Assembly: GCA_029881725.1 (NCBI GenBank)
Contig: JAOUMB010000018.1
Span: 1 to 46,835 of the forward strand
Direction: 5' to 3'
Length of the DNA: 46,835 bases
Source of the DNA: Nitrospirota bacterium
GTDB lineage: Bacteria > Nitrospirota > JACRHL01
Shown piece after piece: positions 25,455-34,017 of the stretch; the first letter of the stretch is position 1, and each line of letters begins with the position of its first letter. The translations under genes and the position numbers were made by a program. The notes under the pieces were generated by a model. That model saw only the letters and a list, made by a program, of their open reading frames with translations, was not told the DNA's origin and did no database searches.

Positions 25455-25916
25455 ATGATTGGGAAAACGTTGCGGATTGCGCTGACGGCGCTGGTGGTTT
25501 TGGGAATCGGGTGTGCCTCCGGTGGAGACAAGCGACACCCGGCCCAGGTGCGCGTGGACGCGGTGCGCGGCGTGCTGGCGGAAATGTCCGCCGCGCTGGA
25601 CGCGGGCGATGCGGAGCGGCTCACGGGGATGTGGCGCGAGGACCGGCGGGACGAGGCCCGGGAGCGCGTTGCCCACGGGTTGCGGCAGGGGGTTGCCCGG
25701 CAGGTGAAGTTCACCCTGCTGGGGGTGCGGGTGGCGGGTGACCGCCTGGATGCCCGCATCACCTGGGAGGGTACCCGGGGCGACGAGGCGGTGGCCGGCA
25801 CATTCATGCTGGGGTTGGACGAAGGTCCCCCGGTGCAGGTGGTGGAAGTGAGTGGCAGTGATCCGGTGAGCGGCGGCGCGGCGCAGGTGGATGTGCCCGC
25901 GGGAGGACTCCGCTAG
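25455..25916 (+). CDS. Putative lipoprotein, unknown function
   Basis: This 153-residue protein has a lipoprotein signal (IGKTLRIALTALVVLGIGC, with Cys20 as the lipid site). The mature part contains an Arg/Glu/Ala-rich helix region and then a beta-rich domain (VKFTLLGVRVAG, ARITWEGTRG, GPPVQVVEVSGSD), reminiscent of small NTF2-like or SnoaL-like periplasmic domains, though I cannot confirm it. ATG 25455 is preferred because it begins the signal peptide directly; ATG 25428 would add nine residues. Neither has a clear ribosome site. Confidence 0.65.
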   Translation: MIGKTLRIALTALVVLGIGCASGGDKRHPAQVRVDAVRGVLAEMSAALDAGDAERLTGMWREDRRDEARERVAHGLRQGVARQVKFTLLGVRVAGDRLDARITWEGTRGDEAVAGTFMLGLDEGPPVQVVEVSGSDPVSGGAAQVDVPAGGLR

Positions 25917-25938
25917 CCGGGGTCGAAGGGTTTTGGAG

Positions 25939-25955
25939 GCCCCCCCGGTGGGGGC
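25939..25955 (+). terminator. GC-rich hairpin after the lipoprotein gene
   Basis: GCCCCC (25939-25944) and GGGGGC (25950-25955) form a 6-bp stem with a CCGGT loop about 20 bases past the lipoprotein stop. There is no T-run, so termination is uncertain. The rest of the gap up to nadB contains a TATAGT (25964-25969) with no -35 partner. Confidence 0.3.
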
Positions 25956-26037
25956 GCCTATCTTATAGTAGTGTGGGACCGCGTCGGAGGATGGCGCGGC
26001 CTCCCGGGTTTTCACGCGGGGTTTGCTGGGGCAGAAC

Positions 26038-27582
26038 ATGCGCACCTGGACAACCGATATTCTGGTCATTGGCGGCGGCGTTGCCGGGCTTTCGGCCGCC
26101 ATTGCCGCCTCCCGTGGCGGACGCGTGCTGCTGGTGAACAAGGGGCAGGGGTGCTCGCCCTTGGCCCAGGGCGGCGTGGCCGTGGCCCTGTGCAAGGACG
26201 ACGCAGATACCCTGCACCTGGCCGACACCCTGTCCGCCGGCAAGGGAGAGTGTGACGCGGATGCGGTGCGGGTGATGGTGGGCGAGGGGCCGCGCCGCAT
26301 TGCCGAGCTGATCGAGTGGGGTGCCCGCTTCGACATTGGCAAGGACGGGCAGTTTGCCCTGTCCCGGGAAGGCGCCCACAGCCGCCGCCGCATCCTGCGG
26401 GCCGGCGGCGATGCCACCGGGCGTGAACTGATGCGCGCCCTGGCGGAGCATGTGGACACCCTGCCCGGGGTGGAACGCCTGGACGACTATTTTGTATCGG
26501 AACTGCTCACCCTGCCGGATGGCAGCGTGCATGGCGCGCTGATGGTGCCGCAGGCCGGGGGCGAGCCGTTGGCGGTGGCCGCGCGCAGCGTGATTCTGGC
26601 GGCGGGGGGCGCGGGCCAGGTGTACTCGCGCACCACCAATCCGGTGACCGCCACCGGCGACGGCATTGCCATGGGCATGCGCGCCGGGGCGTTGGTGCGG
26701 CATATGGAATTTGTGCAGTTCCATCCCACCATGCTGGCGCCGCCCCATCCGCCGTTCCTGCTTTCCGAGGCGGTGCGCGGGGAGGGGGGCGTGCTGATCA
26801 ATCAGGCCGGTGAGGCGTTCATGCGCCGCTACCACCCGCTGGCGGACCTGGCCCCGCGGGACGACGTGTCCCGCGCTATCTGGCAGGAAATGCACCTGGC
26901 GGGAAGCGCCCATGTTTTTCTGGACATGCGGGGCATCTCCCGCGCAAGATTGCATACTCACTTTCCAACCATCACCGCCACCTGCGCGGCGGTTGGAATC
27001 GATGTGAGCCGGCAGCCGGTGCCGGTGGCGCCCGCCGCCCACTTCATGATGGGAGGGCTGGCCACGGACGCCTGGGGACAAAGTTCCGTCCCCGGACTGT
27101 TTGCGGTGGGCGAGGTGGCCTGCTCCGGCGTGCACGGAGCCAACCGGCTGGCCAGCAATTCGTTGCTGGAGGCGCTGGTGTTCGGCGCGCGGGCCGGAGA
27201 GATGGCGCGCGCGGACGTCGGCGGAGTGGATGTGGATGCGGTGCGGGGTGCCGCGGAGCGGTTGTGCGAGACTGCCCGGCGGCCCCGGGGCACCGGCAGG
27301 GCGAATGATCCGGCGCGGTTGCGCGTGCAACTTGCCGACCGGATGTGGAACAATGTAGGTCTGGTGCGGGATGCCGCCGGTCTCATGGCCACGCTGGCGT
27401 GGCTGCGGGGGCGGAAGCGAATGTCGGTGGACCCGCTGGATATTGGTCGTAGTGAGTGCCGGAACCTGCTGGAGGTGGCGTACGCCATTACCCGAGCGGC
27501 GCTGGCCAGGCGAGAGTCGGTGGGAGCCCATTACCGGGTGGATGGGGTCGAACTGGAGAGGGCGGCTGCGGCTGCCGGATAA
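26038..27582 (+). CDS. nadB: L-aspartate oxidase
   Basis: NadB oxidises L-aspartate to iminoaspartate, the first step of de novo NAD synthesis, with FAD. The 514-residue length is normal. Motifs include [15 protein letters not shown] (FAD site), [55 protein letters not shown] and [14 protein letters not shown] followed by [23 protein letters not shown] 26038 is chosen; an upstream TTG adds five residues without a better ribosome site. NadA and NadC are not in this window. A Fis-like gene follows after 16 bases and may be co-transcribed. Confidence 0.95.
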   Translation: MRTWTTDILVIGGGVAGLSAAIAASRGGRVLLVNKGQGCSPLAQGGVAVALCKDDADTLHLADTLSAGKGECDADAVRVMVGEGPRRIAELIEWGARFDIGKDGQFALSREGAHSRRRILRAGGDATGRELMRALAEHVDTLPGVERLDDYFVSELLTLPDGSVHGALMVPQAGGEPLAVAARSVILAAGGAGQVYSRTTNPVTATGDGIAMGMRAGALVRHMEFVQFHPTMLAPPHPPFLLSEAVRGEGGVLINQAGEAFMRRYHPLADLAPRDDVSRAIWQEMHLAGSAHVFLDMRGISRARLHTHFPTITATCAAVGIDVSRQPVPVAPAAHFMMGGLATDAWGQSSVPGLFAVGEVACSGVHGANRLASNSLLEALVFGARAGEMARADVGGVDVDAVRGAAERLCETARRPRGTGRANDPARLRVQLADRMWNNVGLVRDAAGLMATLAWLRGRKRMSVDPLDIGRSECRNLLEVAYAITRAALARRESVGAHYRVDGVELERAAAAAG

Positions 27583-27598
27583 CGAGGGAGGAGACACA

Positions 27599-27919
27599 GT
27601 GGGTCGGAAACGGGAGACGACCAAGGTGGACGTTCAGGCCACGTCACTGGAGGACCTGGTTGCGGGCAAGGTGCGCGGATTCGTGCAGGCCATGGCCGGG
27701 GCCGGTCAGACGGGGCTGTACCACATGTTGCTGTCCGAGTTCGAGCGGCCGTTGATTGCCATCACGCTGGAGGAAACGCGTGGCAATCAGGTGGCTGCGG
27801 CCAAGCTGCTGGGCATTAACCGCAACACGTTGCGCAAGAAAATCAACGACCTGAGCATTCCGGTGGAACGCCGCCGGGGACGACCGCCGCGGGAGCGGGC
27901 CGCCCAGGCCGTCGGCTGA
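27599..27919 (+). CDS. Fis-family DNA-binding protein with basic AT-hook-like tail
   Basis: This 106-residue protein ends its core with a Fis-type helix-turn-helix (about 45-85: [17 protein letters not shown], then [16 protein letters not shown]), closely matching E. coli Fis (98 residues). The N-terminal part is variable, as in Fis. Unusually, the HTH is followed by a basic tail [10 protein letters not shown] (91-100) that contains the RGRP core of AT-hooks. The start is GTG 27599 behind a strong AGGGAGGAG. It could be a nucleoid-type Fis or a local regulator; its place after nadB is unlike the dusB-fis arrangement of enterics. Confidence 0.88.
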   Translation: MGRKRETTKVDVQATSLEDLVAGKVRGFVQAMAGAGQTGLYHMLLSEFERPLIAITLEETRGNQVAAAKLLGINRNTLRKKINDLSIPVERRRGRPPRERAAQAVG

Positions 27920-27955
27920 GGCCGGCGGGCGGGTTGCCGGAGGTGGTCCTTTTGG

Positions 27956-27985
27956 TTGACCATCCCGCGCACTCCCTTTGATAAT
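27956..27985 (+). promoter_or_regulatory. Promoter for the ferredoxin-thioredoxin reductase gene
   Basis: TTGACC (27956-27961) and GATAAT (27980-27985) are separated by 18 bases, about 70 bases before the start codon at 28055. Each box has one mismatch to consensus. Confidence 0.6.
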
Positions 27986-28054
27986 CGGGGTTCGGCGCTG
28001 GATGGGACAGGTTGGCGCCGGGTGTATTTGTTTGCTTGAAGCCAGGGGAGTGGT

Positions 28055-28405
28055 ATGTCTCAATCCGCCGCCGAGAAGCAGGGAAAGCCCAAGAAAGACC
28101 TGGAAACGTGCGTGGCCGAAACCCGCGTTTTCGTGGAGAAGGTTGTCGACCGGTTCAACGTCAAGTTCAACCCCGATCCCGAGGTGAACGAGGTCATCAT
28201 TCAGGGGCTGGCACGTCACCAGCATCTGCACGGCAAGCGCTACTGCCCCTGTTTTGTGATCCAGTTCGACCGCGCACTGGACCGGGTGTGCCCGTGCAAG
28301 CCGGGGCTGGAAGAGGAAGTGCCGCGCGACGGTCACTGCCATTGCGGCATCTTCTGCGCGCCGGACTTTAACGGTCTGCCCTACGAGCCCCAGGGCTCGG
28401 CGTAA
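28055..28405 (+). CDS. Ferredoxin-thioredoxin reductase, catalytic (beta) subunit-like
   Basis: This family passes electrons from ferredoxin through a [4Fe-4S] cluster and a disulfide to thioredoxin-like partners. The 116-residue protein has the three diagnostic pairs CPC, CPC and CHC (YCPCFV, VCPCKP, HCHCGIFC), an N-terminal helix region, and the HGKRYCPC lead-in. The spacing is CPC-x12-CPC-x13-CHC, whereas plant-type enzymes have x16 and x8. No variable (alpha) subunit gene is nearby, as in many non-photosynthetic bacteria. It has its own promoter and shares a short unit with the next gene. Partner proteins cannot be read from the window. Confidence 0.9.
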   Translation: MSQSAAEKQGKPKKDLETCVAETRVFVEKVVDRFNVKFNPDPEVNEVIIQGLARHQHLHGKRYCPCFVIQFDRALDRVCPCKPGLEEEVPRDGHCHCGIFCAPDFNGLPYEPQGSA

Positions 28406-28414
28406 GGGAAAATC

Positions 28415-28717
28415 ATGTATATCGCGATGAACCGGTTCACTGTGGCCGAGGGTCGCGGGACGGAGTTCGAAACCGCCTGGCGGGAGCGCGACAGCCAGTT
28501 GCGCTCCGTGCCCGGGTTTGTGGATTTCAGGCTGCTGAAAGGGGAATCGGGAGAGTACATCTCCCATTCCACCTGGGAGAGCGCCGAACATTTCGAGGCG
28601 TGGACCGAGTCCGAGGCCTTCGCTCAGGCGCACAGGAAGCGTCTGCCGGAGGGGGTGCTGGCGGGACCGCCGAATTTTGCGGGATATCAGGTGGTGCAGG
28701 AGATGCGCGCCGGATAG
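28415..28717 (+). CDS. Antibiotic biosynthesis monooxygenase (ABM) domain protein, HmoA/IsdG-like
   Basis: This 100-residue single ABM-fold protein opens MYIAMNRFTVAEGRG, then FETAWRERDSQL, VPGFVDFRLLKG and YISHSTWESAEHFEAW, all typical of small heme-degrading or quinone-type monooxygenases of the HmoA/IsdG group. Members of this fold also include enzymes of unknown substrate, so heme breakdown is a possibility, not shown. It begins 9 bases after the reductase gene with AGGGA upstream and is surely co-transcribed with it. Confidence 0.85.
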   Translation: MYIAMNRFTVAEGRGTEFETAWRERDSQLRSVPGFVDFRLLKGESGEYISHSTWESAEHFEAWTESEAFAQAHRKRLPEGVLAGPPNFAGYQVVQEMRAG

Positions 28718-28801
28718 ACCGCCCATAGGGTTACGGGCGTGGTGTGACGGCCCGTTGGGGCGCTGTGTGGCGTCCATGGCGGGCGGGAGGCTCGTTTCGG
28801 T

Positions 28802-28831
28802 TTGACAGGGGGCGGGCGGAATGCGTATGAT
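28802..28831 (+). promoter_or_regulatory. Promoter of the nuo operon
   Basis: A perfect TTGACA (28802-28807) and TATGAT (28826-28831) are 18 bases apart, about 80 bases before nuoA. This is the strongest sigma-70-like match in the window and fits a heavily expressed respiratory operon. The gap 28718-28912 otherwise holds only short GC-rich inverted stretches. Confidence 0.75.
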
Positions 28832-28912
28832 CCGGCCCCTGCGTTTTTTACAACACGGTCCCGATACCGACTGCGGGCGTCTTCGAGCGCCATCCGCATG
28901 AGGGAGTTTTTT

Positions 28913-29284
28913 GTGACGACGGAATTTGTACCAACCGACTACCTGCCGGTATTGATCTTCTTCCTGATCGCCGGTGGGTTTGGCTTCGTGACCATGATCG
29001 CCGGGCGCTTCGTGCGGCCGCAGGTGAGCTATCGCGAAAAACTGCTGCCCTATGAGTGCGGCGCGCCGCCCATTTCGGATGCCCGGCAGCCGTTTCCCAT
29101 GCGCTACTACATCATCGCCATGCTGTTCGTGCTGTTCGACATCGAGGCGGTGTTCATGTACCCGTGGGCGGTGGTGTTCAACCAGATCGGCCTGTACGGG
29201 CTGGTGGAGATGCTGCTGTTCATCACCATTCTGGTCATTGGTTATGTCTACGCGTGGGGGAAGGGAGCTCTGGAATGGGACTAG
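28913..29284 (+). CDS. nuoA: NADH-quinone oxidoreductase subunit A
   Basis: NuoA is a small membrane subunit near the quinone site of complex I. The 123-residue protein has three membrane helices and the conserved loop [15 protein letters not shown], then [25 protein letters not shown] 28913 is chosen because GGGAG lies six bases upstream and the length then matches the family; ATG 28898 in the same frame is less well placed. It is the first gene of the nuo operon and overlaps nuoB. Confidence 0.95.
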   Translation: MTTEFVPTDYLPVLIFFLIAGGFGFVTMIAGRFVRPQVSYREKLLPYECGAPPISDARQPFPMRYYIIAMLFVLFDIEAVFMYPWAVVFNQIGLYGLVEMLLFITILVIGYVYAWGKGALEWD

Positions 29285-29751
29285 GACGTGAATTCGAACC
29301 CGGCGTGATGACCACCACGGTGGATTCCGCCGTGAACTGGGCGCGCAAGAGCGCCCTGTGGCCGATGACCTTCGGTCTCGCCTGCTGCGCCATCGAGATG
29401 ATCGCCACCGTGGCCGCGCGCTACGACGTGGACCGCTTCGGCGCCGGCGTGTTTCGTGGCTCGCCCCGGCAGAGCGATCTGATGATCGTGGCCGGCACCC
29501 TGACCCGCAAGATGGCGCCGGTGGTGCGCCGCATCTACGATCAGATGCCGGAGCCGCGCTACGTGATCGCCATGGGCTCGTGCGCCACCAGCGGCAACGT
29601 GTACAACACCTATTCGGTGGTGCAGGGGGTGGATCAGATTGTGCCGGTGGATGTGTACATCGCCGGTTGCCCGCCGCGCCCCGAGGCGCTCATCGACGGC
29701 ATCCTGATGCTCCAGAAGAAGATCATGGAACAGAAGGTGTTTGCGAGGTAA
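29275..29751 (+). CDS. nuoB: NADH-quinone oxidoreductase subunit B
   Basis: NuoB carries cluster N2, the last iron-sulfur centre before quinone. The 158-residue protein shows [11 protein letters not shown] with the vicinal Cys pair, [12 protein letters not shown] and the closing [19 protein letters not shown] 29275 overlaps the nuoA end by ten bases, which gives the family's normal start; the frame is open further upstream only as a nuoA shadow. Confidence 0.97.
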   Translation: MGLGREFEPGVMTTTVDSAVNWARKSALWPMTFGLACCAIEMIATVAARYDVDRFGAGVFRGSPRQSDLMIVAGTLTRKMAPVVRRIYDQMPEPRYVIAMGSCATSGNVYNTYSVVQGVDQIVPVDVYIAGCPPRPEALIDGILMLQKKIMEQKVFAR

Positions 29752-29754
29752 GTC

Positions 29755-30264
29755 ATGGCTCAAGCGATCGACAACGACATTATCGCCAAGGTGGTGGCGG
29801 CCTTCCCGCAGGGGGTGACCGCCCACAAGGTGTTTGCGGACGAGCCGTATATCACCGTGGACAAAGCGGTGCTGCGCGACGTGTGCCGTCTGCTCAAGGA
29901 CGACCCGTCCATGGAGTTCGACTATCCGGTCGAGGTCACTGCGGTGGACTACCTGGGTGAGACGCCCCGGTTTGAGGTCATCCACGTGCTGTGGTCCATG
30001 CGCCACCGGCGCCGGGTGACCCTGAAGACCCGTGTGGCTGAGGACGACTGCGAGGTCGACACCGTGTGCGACATGTGGCGTGGCGCCGACTTCATGGAGC
30101 GCGAGGTGTTCGACCTGTATGGCATCCGCTTTGCCGGGCACCCGGACCTGCGCCGGATCATGATGACCGACGATTTTGAGGGCTATCCGCTGCGCAAGGA
30201 CTACCCCATCGAAGGTGACGGCTGGCGCGAGAACTACGACTTCATTCCGATGATTGGAGACTGA
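29755..30264 (+). CDS. nuoC: NADH-quinone oxidoreductase subunit C
   Basis: NuoC is a peripheral-arm subunit that packs against NuoD. The 169-residue protein shows the signature EREVFDLYGIRFAGHPDLRR and the RKDYPIEG close. It is a separate gene from nuoD (not the fused nuoCD of enterics). It begins 3 bases after nuoB and ends 3 bases before nuoD. Confidence 0.95.
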   Translation: MAQAIDNDIIAKVVAAFPQGVTAHKVFADEPYITVDKAVLRDVCRLLKDDPSMEFDYPVEVTAVDYLGETPRFEVIHVLWSMRHRRRVTLKTRVAEDDCEVDTVCDMWRGADFMEREVFDLYGIRFAGHPDLRRIMMTDDFEGYPLRKDYPIEGDGWRENYDFIPMIGD

Positions 30265-30267
30265 CCC

Positions 30268-31503
30268 GTGCAGGCTGAATATCTTTGGGATCCGGAAAGC
30301 GTTACCGAGGACGAGGAGCTTCCGCTTCTGCGTACCGAGAAGCTGCTTCTCAACATGGGTCCGCAGCACCCGGCCACCCACGGCGTGCTGCAGGTGATTC
30401 TGGAGCTGGAAGGCGAAAAGATCATCAAGGCGACCCCGCACCTGGGCTATCTGCACCGGGGCACGGAAAAGATCGCCGAGGCCGGATCCTACCAGCAGGT
30501 GATTCCGCTGACCGACCGGCTCGACTACATCTGCGCCATGTCCAACAACTGGGCCTACGTGCGCGCGGTGGAGAAGCTGCTCCAGGTTGAGGTGCCGGAG
30601 CGCGCCGAGTGGCTGCGCACCCTGATGAACGAACTGGCGCGGCTGTCGGGCCATCTGTTCTGGCTGGGCACTCAGGCGCTGGATATCGGCGCCATGACCG
30701 TGTTCTTCTGGACCTTCCGCGAGCGGGAGATCATCCTCGATGCGTTCGAGCGCATCTGCGGCGCCCGCCTGACCAACAGCTACATGCGCGTGGGCGGCGT
30801 GGAGAACGACATCGACGAGCGCTCGGTGCGGGAACTGCGCGAGCTGCTGGCCATCTTCCCGCAGCGCATCCACGAGTACGACGTGCTGCTCAAGGAGAAC
30901 CGCATCTGGGTGGCCCGTACCCGCGACATCGCCATCATCACCGCCGAGGACGCGATCAACTACGGCCTGTCCGGTCCCTCCCTGCGCGGCTCGGGGGTCA
31001 ACCACGACCTGCGCAAGAGCGAGCCGTTCGGGGTGTATGACCAGCTCGACTTCGAGGTGCCGCTGGGCAGCCGGGGTGATACCTACGACCGTTACTACAT
31101 CCGCGTGCGCGAGATGGAACAGTCCGCCTCCATGGTCACCCAGATTCTGGACCGCCTGCCGGAGATCGACGGCCCGATCATGACCGAAGATCCCAAGCTG
31201 AAGCGTCCGGACAAGGTGCTGGTGAACATCTCCATGGAAGCCATGATCCAGCACTTCAAGGTGGTGGCCCACGGATTCGACGTTCCCAAGGGAGAGGTGT
31301 ACTGTGGCACCGAAACCCCCAAGGGCGAGCTGGGCTTCTATCTGGTGTCCGACGGGTCCGGCAACCCCTACAAGTGCAAGATCCGCGCTCCGTCGTTCGT
31401 GCACATGGGGGCGCTGGATCATATGTCGCGCGGATATATGATCGCGGATATCGTCACCGTGTTCGGTTCCTTCGACGTGGTGATGGGTGAGTGCGACCGG
31501 TAG
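30268..31503 (+). CDS. nuoD: NADH-quinone oxidoreductase subunit D
   Basis: NuoD forms the quinone pocket with NuoB. The 411-residue protein has LLNMGPQHPATHGVL, PHLGYLHRGTEKIAE (with the quinone-site His), YVRAVEKLL and the closing SFDVVMGECDR. GTG 30268 gives the family's usual start plus a short extra N-terminus. Its N-terminal arginines around the LHRG stretch are the type of site methylated by NDUFAF7 in mitochondria, relevant to the MidA-family gene upstream. Confidence 0.97.
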   Translation: MQAEYLWDPESVTEDEELPLLRTEKLLLNMGPQHPATHGVLQVILELEGEKIIKATPHLGYLHRGTEKIAEAGSYQQVIPLTDRLDYICAMSNNWAYVRAVEKLLQVEVPERAEWLRTLMNELARLSGHLFWLGTQALDIGAMTVFFWTFREREIILDAFERICGARLTNSYMRVGGVENDIDERSVRELRELLAIFPQRIHEYDVLLKENRIWVARTRDIAIITAEDAINYGLSGPSLRGSGVNHDLRKSEPFGVYDQLDFEVPLGSRGDTYDRYYIRVREMEQSASMVTQILDRLPEIDGPIMTEDPKLKRPDKVLVNISMEAMIQHFKVVAHGFDVPKGEVYCGTETPKGELGFYLVSDGSGNPYKCKIRAPSFVHMGALDHMSRGYMIADIVTVFGSFDVVMGECDR

Positions 31504-31542
31504 CCGATTCAGGTTGCCAATGATGTTTCCGGAGGCATGAAA

Positions 31543-32052
31543 ATGACCGCGAAAACCGAAGAGCAGGAACTTGACCTGACCCGCGCCTATGAGATCGCGG
31601 AGGAGGAGTACGGCAAGCAGGGGCCGATCATCCGCGTGCTGCAGAAGGTGCAGGCCGAGTACGGCTACATCCCGCCCGAGTATCTGCCGGAGATGGCGGA
31701 AATCCTCGAGGTGCCGCTGGCCAAGATCTTTGGCGCGCTGACCTTCTATTCACAGTTCTACACATCCCCTCGCGGTAAATACATCGTGAAGGTATGCGTG
31801 GGAACCGCCTGCCACGTGCAGGGGGCCAAAGACATCCTTGACCGTATGAAGGATGAACTCAAAGTAGGGGCGGGGGAGACCACGGAGGACATGATGTTCA
31901 CCCTGGAGCCGGTGGCGTGCATCGGCTCCTGCGGGCTCGCCCCCTTATGTCTGATCAATACCGAAACGGCCGCAAACATGACTCCGGCGGGGATGGCGGG
32001 AAAAATCCAAGCCATCGTTGAAAAGGAGTCCGCGGGCGTCGCGGAGGAATAA
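31543..32052 (+). CDS. nuoE: NADH-quinone oxidoreductase subunit E
   Basis: NuoE is the thioredoxin-fold subunit with the [2Fe-2S] cluster N1a. The 169-residue protein has all four ligands: CVGTAC (C-x4-C) and CIGSC (C-x3-C). ATG 31543 is preferred over ATG 31537 because GGAGG then lies seven bases upstream instead of one. The 39-base gap after nuoD has no extra structure. Confidence 0.96.
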   Translation: MTAKTEEQELDLTRAYEIAEEEYGKQGPIIRVLQKVQAEYGYIPPEYLPEMAEILEVPLAKIFGALTFYSQFYTSPRGKYIVKVCVGTACHVQGAKDILDRMKDELKVGAGETTEDMMFTLEPVACIGSCGLAPLCLINTETAANMTPAGMAGKIQAIVEKESAGVAEE

Positions 32053-32054
32053 TA

Positions 32055-33965
32055 ATGGCCGAGGAAAAAAAAGGCGGGACCGCGGTGATGGACGCTCCGG
32101 CGGCCAAGTCCGGCGGGCTGTCGGTAATGCCCAAACGCTACGTGCCGTGGCCGGAGGGAAACGAAAAACCGCAAATCTGGATCGGCATGGGCACCTGCGG
32201 CACCGCCGCCGGAGCCAGTGCGCTTGAGGAGGAAATCCAGGCTTGGCTCAAGGAGCACGGCATGGAGGCGGACATCCACCCGGTGGGCTGCGTGGGCATG
32301 TGCCACAACGAGCCGCTGGTGGACGTGCAGGTAAAAGGCCGTCCGCGCGTTTCCTACAAGAAGGTTTCGTCCAAGAATCTGGCGCAGATCCTCAAGGAGC
32401 ACCTGCAGGACGGCAGCGCCTCCAAGCGTGCCGCCTTCGGGCAGCTGATCAACCCGGACGAGAAGCAGGAGCCGTACGACGGCATTCCCAACTTCCACGA
32501 GGAGCCGTTCTTCAAGAACCAGGTGAAGATTGTCATGCAGCGCTGCGGCGTGATCGACTATCACTCGATCGACGACTACCTGGCCACCGGCGGCTACGAC
32601 GGGCTGAAAAAGGCCGTCACCATGAGCTCCGACGAGATCATCGAGGAGATCAAGAAAAGCGGCCTGCGCGGCCGTGGCGGCGCCGGGTTCCCCACCTGGA
32701 TGAAGTGGAAATTCGCGCGTGACGCCGAAGGGGACGCCAAGTACATGGTGTGCAACGCGGACGAGGGCGACCCCGGCGCGTTCATGGACCGGGCGGTGCT
32801 GGAGGGTGATCCCCACTCCCTGTTGGAGGGGATGATCATCGGCGCCTTCGCGGTGGGCGCCCAGTACGGCTACATCTACTGCCGCGCCGAGTACCCGCTG
32901 GCCATCCGGATCCTCAACCAGGCGCTGGATCAGGCGCGTGAGAAGGGCTTCCTGGGCGAGAACATTCTCGGCACCGGCTTCTCCTACGACATCATCATCA
33001 AGGAGGGGGCGGGGGCCTACGTGTGCGGCGAGGAAATGGCGCTGCTCAACTCGATCATGGGTGAGCGCGGCATGCCGATGATCAAGCCGCCGTTCCCGGC
33101 CACCCGCGGCGTGTGGGGCAAGCCGACCAACATCAACAACGTGGAGACCTTCGCCAACATCGCCGAGATCGTCGTCAACGGCGGCGACTGGTACGCGGGC
33201 TGGGGTTCGGAGACCACCAAGGGCACCAAGACCTTCGCCCTCACCGGCAAGGTGAAGCGCCCCGGCCTGGTGGAGGTGCCCACCGGCACCACCATCCGCG
33301 AGCTGGTGGAGGACATCGGCGGCGGCATGACCCTCAAGAAGGTGGGTTTCAAGGCCGCCCAGTTCGGCGGCCCCTCCGGCGGTTGCCTGCCCGGCGAGTT
33401 CATGGAAACCGGCATCGACTACGAGTCCCTCAACTCCGGCGGCGCCATCATGGGATCCGGCGGCGTGGTGGTGCTGGACGAGTACAACTGCATGGTGGAT
33501 ACGGCGCGCTTCTTCATGGAGTTCACCGTGGACGAGTCGTGCGGAAAGTGCACCCCGTGCCGGGACGGCACCGCGCTGATGCTGCAGATTCTGGAGCGCA
33601 TCACCCACGGTGAAGGCAGGCTCGAGGACATCGAAAAGCTGGAGCAGATTTCCGGCTTCACCAAGGCCAACTCCCTGTGCGGCCTGGGTCAGGTGGCGCC
33701 GAACCCGGTGCTGACCACCCTGCGCTACTTCCGGGACGAGGTGGTGGAGCACATCGTGGACAAGAAGTGCCGCGCGCACTCCTGCGACGAGCTGATCGAA
33801 TACGTGGTGCTCGAGGACAAGTGCACCACCTGCGGATTGTGCAAGCCGCCCTGCCCCACCGACGCGCTCGAGTGGGAAAAGAAGCAGACGGCTTTCATCA
33901 ACCATGAGACCTGCATCCGCTGCAAGGCGTGTGTGATGGCCTGTCCGTTCATGGCCATCAAGTAG
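32055..33965 (+). CDS. nuoF: NADH-quinone oxidoreductase subunit F, long diaphorase-type form
   Basis: NuoF is the NADH-oxidising FMN subunit. This one has 636 residues, not the usual 430 or so. The core has GLRGRGGAGFPTWMKW (about 202-217), the NADEGDPGAFMDR block and the N3 cluster motif ESCGKCTPCRDGT (C496 region) with SLCGLGQ. An N-terminal thioredoxin-like [2Fe-2S] domain (about 35-120) keeps three cysteines (C48, C79, C83) but has Gly where the first ligand is expected. A C-terminal ferredoxin domain (about 585-636) holds two full CxxCxxCxxxCP motifs. This layout is that of HndC/HydB/HoxF-type subunits of bifurcating or NAD-linked hydrogenases and of some bacterial complex I variants. 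Confidence 0.95.
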   Translation: MAEEKKGGTAVMDAPAAKSGGLSVMPKRYVPWPEGNEKPQIWIGMGTCGTAAGASALEEEIQAWLKEHGMEADIHPVGCVGMCHNEPLVDVQVKGRPRVSYKKVSSKNLAQILKEHLQDGSASKRAAFGQLINPDEKQEPYDGIPNFHEEPFFKNQVKIVMQRCGVIDYHSIDDYLATGGYDGLKKAVTMSSDEIIEEIKKSGLRGRGGAGFPTWMKWKFARDAEGDAKYMVCNADEGDPGAFMDRAVLEGDPHSLLEGMIIGAFAVGAQYGYIYCRAEYPLAIRILNQALDQAREKGFLGENILGTGFSYDIIIKEGAGAYVCGEEMALLNSIMGERGMPMIKPPFPATRGVWGKPTNINNVETFANIAEIVVNGGDWYAGWGSETTKGTKTFALTGKVKRPGLVEVPTGTTIRELVEDIGGGMTLKKVGFKAAQFGGPSGGCLPGEFMETGIDYESLNSGGAIMGSGGVVVLDEYNCMVDTARFFMEFTVDESCGKCTPCRDGTALMLQILERITHGEGRLEDIEKLEQISGFTKANSLCGLGQVAPNPVLTTLRYFRDEVVEHIVDKKCRAHSCDELIEYVVLEDKCTTCGLCKPPCPTDALEWEKKQTAFINHETCIRCKACVMACPFMAIK

Positions 33966-34017
33966 CCCCCCCGGGCGAACGAACCGGAACGGACAGGAAC
34001 TAGCGAAGAGGCAATTG

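Noticed and set aside
25964-25969. TATAGT as the nadB promoter
   Set aside because: No -35-like sequence lies 16-18 bases upstream (the region is a C-run).
32055-33965. NuoF as part of a hydrogenase operon
   Set aside because: The domain layout is hydrogenase-like, but no hydrogenase catalytic subunit is present and all nuo pumping subunits follow, so it belongs to complex I.
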